Both the position numbers and the translations under genes were made by a program. DNA of 64,000 bases from NCBI GenBank assembly GCA_029817715.1, contig JARUPY010000190.1, positions 2,852,001 through 2,916,000 of the forward strand, in the 5' to 3' direction. The notes under the pieces are model-generated. The model did not search any database, was not told the DNA's origin, and saw nothing but the letters and a program-made list of their open reading frames with translations. The stretch comes from Melastoma dodecandrum. Taxonomy: Eukaryota; Streptophyta; Magnoliopsida; Myrtales; Melastomataceae. Positions 59,143 through 64,000 of the stretch are shown here, one piece after another (within the stretch, counting starts at the first letter, position 1; each line of letters begins with the position of its first letter).

Positions 59143-59814
59143 TCACGCTGAATTATGTTGTAGGCCTCTCCAAGTGTGGGAAACGGCTTCCTCATAAACA
59201 ATCTGAGAGGTTAGAAAAGCATATTCCTCATTCAACTCGATTAGAAACATATTCACCATGTCTTTTTGCTGTTCTTCTGCAAATTTCTTCATCCATTTAC
59301 ATCTACAGTTCCCACAGTCACAGCAAGGAAGAGGTCTATACACCCTCAGCTCCCTAAGAACGGCTAATAACTCATTATAGTAAGAGGCAACAGTCTTATT
59401 TCCCTGTACAAGGTTATAAGACCACAACTGCAGATGAAAGATTCTCGCATCATTTGGTTCTCCATACCTCTCCTTCAACTCATCCCAAATATCTTTCGCA
59501 GACTCCAAATAAAAGATTGTCGACGCAATCGGAACTGAGACAGACCTTTGAATCCAAGATTTTACCAGTCCGTTGCATCTTTTCCACGCTCCATACTGTG
59601 AATCCTCCAAGTCTGGTTTCTCTATGCTCCCGTCTATGAAGCCTTTCTTATTTCGTATAGATAATGCAAGCTCAAATTTGGCACTCCAACTCGCATAGTT
59701 TTCTTCTTCCAGTTCGGGTGTAACCAGTGTAGTCACCTGATTTTCGGACGAATTGATGAAAAATGGCGACTGAGAGTTCTCCGCCCGTGCCATCTCCGAT
59801 TTACCTCCTTCCAT
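59143..59814 (-). pseudogene. Copia B gag
   Basis: 223 codons from MEGGKSEMARAE with the copia gag signature (LEEENYASWSAKFELAL, then DIWDELKERYGEPNDARIF). It stops about 40 codons before the zinc knuckle CDYCGKGGHLKDRC (near 58975), which is in another frame. Spacing and order are otherwise normal. Confidence 0.9.
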
Positions 59815-59879
59815 TAGTTATCATGTAGCTATGATACCATGCTAGCGAAGGAAGTGAACCAAGACGGTGAAAATCGCTC

Positions 59880-60740
59880 GATATGGACTTATCGATCTTT
59901 CAAGACTACACGGCTATTCAGTCGCAGGACCCATTTACAAATCGAATCAACTTCTTCGGTTTATTTTGTTGTTCATTGTGGCAGCAGGATTATTACATTG
60001 ATCGAAATCAAAGAATCTGGGACCAAAGGAAAAAAAAATGGAAGTGCAAACGCCGCCACTAACAGCAGCTACGAAGTGCAGATGAACGGTGGCCTGGACA
60101 TCCTCCTGCGACATTCCTCCATTTTCTCAGCATGATGATTGCAATTCCTGCAATCCGGAACCGACTACCATCATGGTTGCCCACCTGGAGATGTTCCTCA
60201 GTCCGAATCCTCCGAAATCCCCACCTCATCCTAATCCGCCTGTAAGCAGCACAAACGTAAGGGATTATTCCATCATACCCGCGCTTTGATTCGTTCTGCA
60301 TAATGTCGGCGGTTTTCTCCGCCAGAGGACACAGACAGTGTATGAACTGCAGGCATAATTGGGCATTTTGTAGTGTGCTTGCGCATCCTATCATAGCAGG
60401 GTACAACATGTTTGCACGTCTCATGACAAGCTTGAAGAAACCATTAAACAATGGATCTTGCACTGTATTGACATCAAGGTGTGGATGCCACGAAGAAAAG
60501 AAGCATTTGTCAGTAATCGAAACCATCGTAAATCCGATCAATTGTCATGCTTGACCTCAATCACATTTCATTGAAAGATGCAGAACAAACAGTGAATCAT
60601 TGCAATCCACAACAAACGGCTGGGACTTTCCGCATCCACAATTAACTGTCTGCAACAAATCCTCATACTATTGACATCACAATAGATAGTAATTCACGTC
60701 TCCAACCTGCGATTCCATCATATAGTCAAGATCATAAATT
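59880..60740. repeat. Duplicated block, copy 2 (partner 46640-47570)
   Basis: Colinear with 46640-47570, same orientation. Both copies are followed by a similar AT-rich stretch with CTAATAT.TTCGGAGGTA. No function recognised. Confidence 0.8.
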
Positions 60741-61065
60741 CGAGACTTTATAACAGTGTACAAGATTAAAACAAAATCCCCAAAAGCGTATCGCTCTCCC
60801 ACCACGAAACCATTTCACTGTGTTACCATAATTTCTAATATCTTCGGAGGTAAACTTAGTATTACGGATTCTATAATTTAGGAATCTAATTATTACTCTA
60901 AATAATTGTCGCAATTAATTATTTCTTTCCTAGTCTTGATTCACTATCTTTTGATTTCAAGAATTATTGTAAAATCCTATTTATTTTCTGTAGACGTGGA
61001 ATAAGAATTAATATGTGATGCTCCAAAATTTATCATGGTATCAGAACGTATGCTTTCCTGGGATG

Positions 61066-62180
61066 ATTGAGGATGTCGAACGTTGATTCGGATAGGAGTT
61101 CGAGGATGTCGAATGTTGATTCCGATAGGAGTCTGAGAAAAGATGTTGAGAGGTCGAAGATCATCGAAAAGCATGATGGGGTAACCAACAAGATGGAGAT
61201 ACCTGCAGTGTATCGACTAGAATCGTCAGATGGTCCAGGTAACATTCTAATTCTGTGCAATCTCAATGGTGACAACTATTTGACATGGTCTCGCGGGATG
61301 TTATTGCACTAAGTGCAAAGGGAAAATTACCTTTTATTGATGGTACTTTAAAAAAACCAGTTGAAGGGGATTTTATGAGGAAAAGATGAGAGATGTGCAA
61401 TTCCACACTCATAGCCTGGATATTCAATACCATGGAGAAGGATCTCCAGTCAACTGTGGCATGTGCTGTAGATGCGAAGTAATTATGGGATGATCTCAAA
61501 GAGCGTTATTCCGAGGGAAATCTGGCTCGAATTTATCAAATAAAGTCTGACATATGTCTCCCCAATCCAGAAGGAAAAAGTGTCCGAGAATATTACGGAA
61601 GATTAAAGCAATTATGGGATGAGCTGGAATTTTATATTGATAAGCCTGCTTGTATATGTGGTGCAAATACTCAATTCATAACACAACGAGAAGATTTTTC
61701 AGTTTCTTATGGGTCTCACCTCAGAATTCAATATGGTTCGATCTAACACCTTAAGCGTCAAACCAATGCCGACTTTGAACAAGATCTATCAAATGGTTGT
61801 GCACGAGGAACGTCAAAAGATTGTGACACGATCACAAGTGTCGGAACAAGGAGCTACAACTTTTTTTGTAAGGGGCGGAGACCAGTCAGTACAGATGGAG
61901 TGATGCAACAACAAATTTTAGATACAAAATCGTTTTTGGAGGTCGGGCACAAAGCCCGTGTGCGACAATTGTGGTAAGATAGGTCACTTGAAAGGCAACT
62001 GTTGGGCTCTAAATGGTTATCCGCCTAGGTATTGGGGAGATCAAGGAGGTCAAGACTCATGGGGAAATGGGCGGAAGCCCAGTGGACAATGGAGACAAGG
62101 TGGATCTTCACGTGAAGGAGCGCAACGAGGAAGGGGCTCATCCTTTCAAAAAACGCTAGAACGCGCTCATGGCATATAGA
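61066..62180 (+). pseudogene. Copia C gag
   Basis: Opens with a duplicated RMSNVDSDRS segment (two copies 27 bp apart), then NLNGDNYLTWSRGM, the copia gag start signature. LWDDLKERYSEGNLARIYQIK (about 61480-61550) and the knuckle CDNCGKIGHLKGNC (about 61959-62000) follow. Stop codons near 61310, 61389 and 61480 and a shift near 61700 break it. Confidence 0.85.
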
Positions 62181-62319
62181 CAGGAGGGAGCTCTCGTACC
62201 GAGCAATTGGAGGCATTGCCAGATGATCAATTCCAACGATTACTAAATCTAATCGTTCAGATTCAAACGACATCGATCGACTTGTTGGTAATGACTTTGT
62301 TAATTTACAGAGTGAATGG

Positions 62320-64000
62320 ATTTTAGACACCGGAGCATCAAGGCACATGACAGGAAGTCTAAAGTATTTTTCCGAATCTTCACCCATTCAAGGCGACGTG
62401 ATCATTTATATTCCAAACGAGGGCAAAATAAATGCCACTCGAATTGGGAAAGTCTTAATAGCACCTTCCATTCAACTTTTTGATCTGCTCTATGTGCCCA
62501 CATTTAATTGCAATTTAATTTCAATTGCACGATTATCTGCAGAGATGAATTGTTTGATGATATTTTATTCGAACATTTGTTTGATCCAGGACCACACTTT
62601 GAGGAGGATCCTTGGAGTGGGTGAACTGAGAGGGGGGGGGTGTATTACCTACGCAAGGTGGTTGCCGATCTGCTCGTCTGTCAAACAGTCTTGTAGGGGT
62701 CTGAAGATATATGGCATAAACGGCTCGGTCATCCATCTCGCTCGATAAAGCTACATGGTATTAATTCAGTTTCAGCACATAAAAGAAGTGAGGAGTGTGA
62801 TATTTGTCTAAAAGCAAAGCATACTCGCTCTCCGTTTGATTTGAGCAAGAATAAAGCAGATTATCCTTTTCAGTTAGTTCATTGTAACTTGTGGGGAACT
62901 TATAAAATCAAATCTACTTGTGGAGCAAATTATTTCTTAACGATAGTCGATGATTTCTGTCGTGGTGTTTGGCTATATCTATTACGTGAGAAGTCGGAAG
63001 CAAGGCGTTGTCTCATTAATTTCTACATGCTTTTCAAGAATCAATTTGATCGCACAATTAAGGTGGTCAGAAGTGACAACGGGACAGAGTTCTTATTTCG
63101 AGAATTGCAGGATTTCTTTTATGCGAATGGAATTTTACATCAAACTTCTTGCATAGTGACACCACAACAGAATGGACGGGTCGAGCGGAAACATCGTCAC
63201 ATTCTAAATGTTGCTCGGGCTCTCATGTTCCAGGCATCCCTTCCGACATATTTTTGGGTAGAATGTGTCTCCACCGTGGTGCATTTGATAAATATCACAC
63301 CTATGCCATTATTAGATGACAAGAGCCCTTATGAGGTACTATTTGGCAAGCAACCAAATTATTCAAATCTCCGAGTTTCTGGCTCCCTCTGCTATGCTCA
63401 TGTTCAAACGAAAGAGAAGTTTCAACCAAGATCCCGAAAATGCGTATTTATCGGCTACCCACAAGGAAAGAAGGGTTGGAGACTCTATGATCTGAGGACA
63501 CAACAATTCATTATCTCAAGGGATGTACGTTTTTGTGAAACGGTATTCCCGTTTGCTACAAATGAGAAAAATCAAACCTCGTCACGGATAGGAAGTCCAT
63601 TATTTGTTGATACTGTCTCATCTAAATATCATCAACTTGAGGGAGAGCAGACATCCCAAAACATCGGAAATGTTGATTTAAAGAGAAAATGAATGACGTC
63701 CAAGTGGAAGCAGAAAGTGATTCGAATCTTAGTGGCACGAATGCTACTAATCAGCATGAATCTTCTTCTGAAAAAGGACACATGGATCTTGGTTTGGATC
63801 TAGACAATAATCCAACTTCTGGCAGTACAGATGATTTACCCAACGACGTGCGACATTTAGAGAACCCTCGCAACAACGAACCTTAGCCCATGGAACAAAT
63901 TCGTCGATTGACTCTATTAAAGAGAACAACGGCACACCTCAGTGATTATATAGCTAACGCAACACAAGCTGTGAACCCTCCCTCTTCGTCTTTGCCCACT
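62320..64000 (+). pseudogene. Copia C protease and integrase
   Basis: Protease WILDTGASRHMTGS (about 62319-62360). A shift sits in a run of G at about 62631-62640. Pre-integrase HKRLGHPSRS and CDICLKAKHTRSPF (to about 62840), then an unbroken integrase core from 62841 to 63692: TIVDDFCRGVWLYLL, VVRSDNGTEF, TPQQNGRVERKHRHIL, CVFIGYPQGKKGWRLYD. A TGA at 63690 ends it; the linker toward RT continues past the right edge in another frame. Confidence 0.88.

Larger units (their letters stand above)
54908..59866 (-). mobile_element. Ty1/copia element B, nearly full length, 5' LTR lost
   Basis: On the minus strand: a stub of the 5' LTR (ending CCTTCGCTAGCA), primer site TGGTATCATAGC (about 59844-59833, one base off the usual TGGTATCAGAGC), gag, protease, integrase, RT, RNase H, polypurine tract TTGAGGGGGAG (55279-55269) and a complete 3' LTR (55267-54908). 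The 5' LTR is cut after about 20 bp and joins the 59.9-kb repeat block. Confidence 0.93.
60820..64000 (+). mobile_element. Ty1/copia element C, runs off the window
   Basis: A probable short LTR of about 210 bp (about 60823-61034; TGTTACC..., ends TTTATCA) is followed by the primer site TGGTATCAGAACG (about 61035-61047), gag, zinc knuckle, protease, integrase and the start of the RT linker at the right edge. Gag has stops at about 61310 and 61390; other breaks lie near 61740 and 62640. LTR left end is a guess. Confidence 0.85.

Overview
This window looks like nuclear DNA of a eudicot plant. Genes have several short GT-AG introns, and the families are plant ones: IQD, TSO1-like CXC, FLZ zinc finger, LEA/SMP, BONZAI-type copine, GPI-anchored lipid-transfer protein, S-protein homologue and ginkbilobin-like DUF26. 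Between them lie LTR retrotransposons and small DNA transposons. I cannot name the species.

Layout. 1-10.3 kb is a gene-rich start: an IQD calmodulin-binding protein (+), ribosomal protein eS1/RPS3A (+) and a convergent two-CXC TSO1/TCX-type regulator (-). 11.4-17.2 kb is a nearly intact Ty3/gypsy chromovirus with 5-bp target duplications, about 2% LTR divergence and one visible nonsense codon. 18-24.3 kb has a foldback MITE, a ginkbilobin-like secreted protein with decayed partial copies, a retrotransposon remnant and a GPI-anchored LTP. 24.3-33 kb is gene-poor, with two decayed copia elements and a hAT-type element. 34-35 kb holds an FLZ gene. 36-38 kb has two more small transposons. 38.5-41.2 kb has a folate-biopterin transporter pseudogene and an intact seed-maturation LEA gene behind a cluster of ACGT (ABRE-like) elements. 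41.3-45.2 kb is a 16-exon copine gene (-) with a 148-bp MITE exactly at one exon/intron boundary and a further lesion near its 3' end. 45.4-64 kb is a transposon nest: a duplicated block, an S-protein homologue gene and three copia elements, the last running off the window.

How the genes relate. They do not form a pathway. The notable relationships are structural. RPS3A/TCX and SMP/copine are convergent pairs; the SMP and copine stop codons are only about 130 bp apart. Small dispersed duplications around the ginkbilobin and LTP genes, and the duplicated block at 45/53-60 kb, show recent local rearrangement.

I found no undescribed system. The best leads are the MITE at the copine splice site, probable GC-AG introns, the pol frame that runs into the LTR of the chromovirus, and the inverted-LTR rearrangement near 54 kb. 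Gene models are hand-read from splice consensus and frame closure; exact ends of decayed repeats are approximate.
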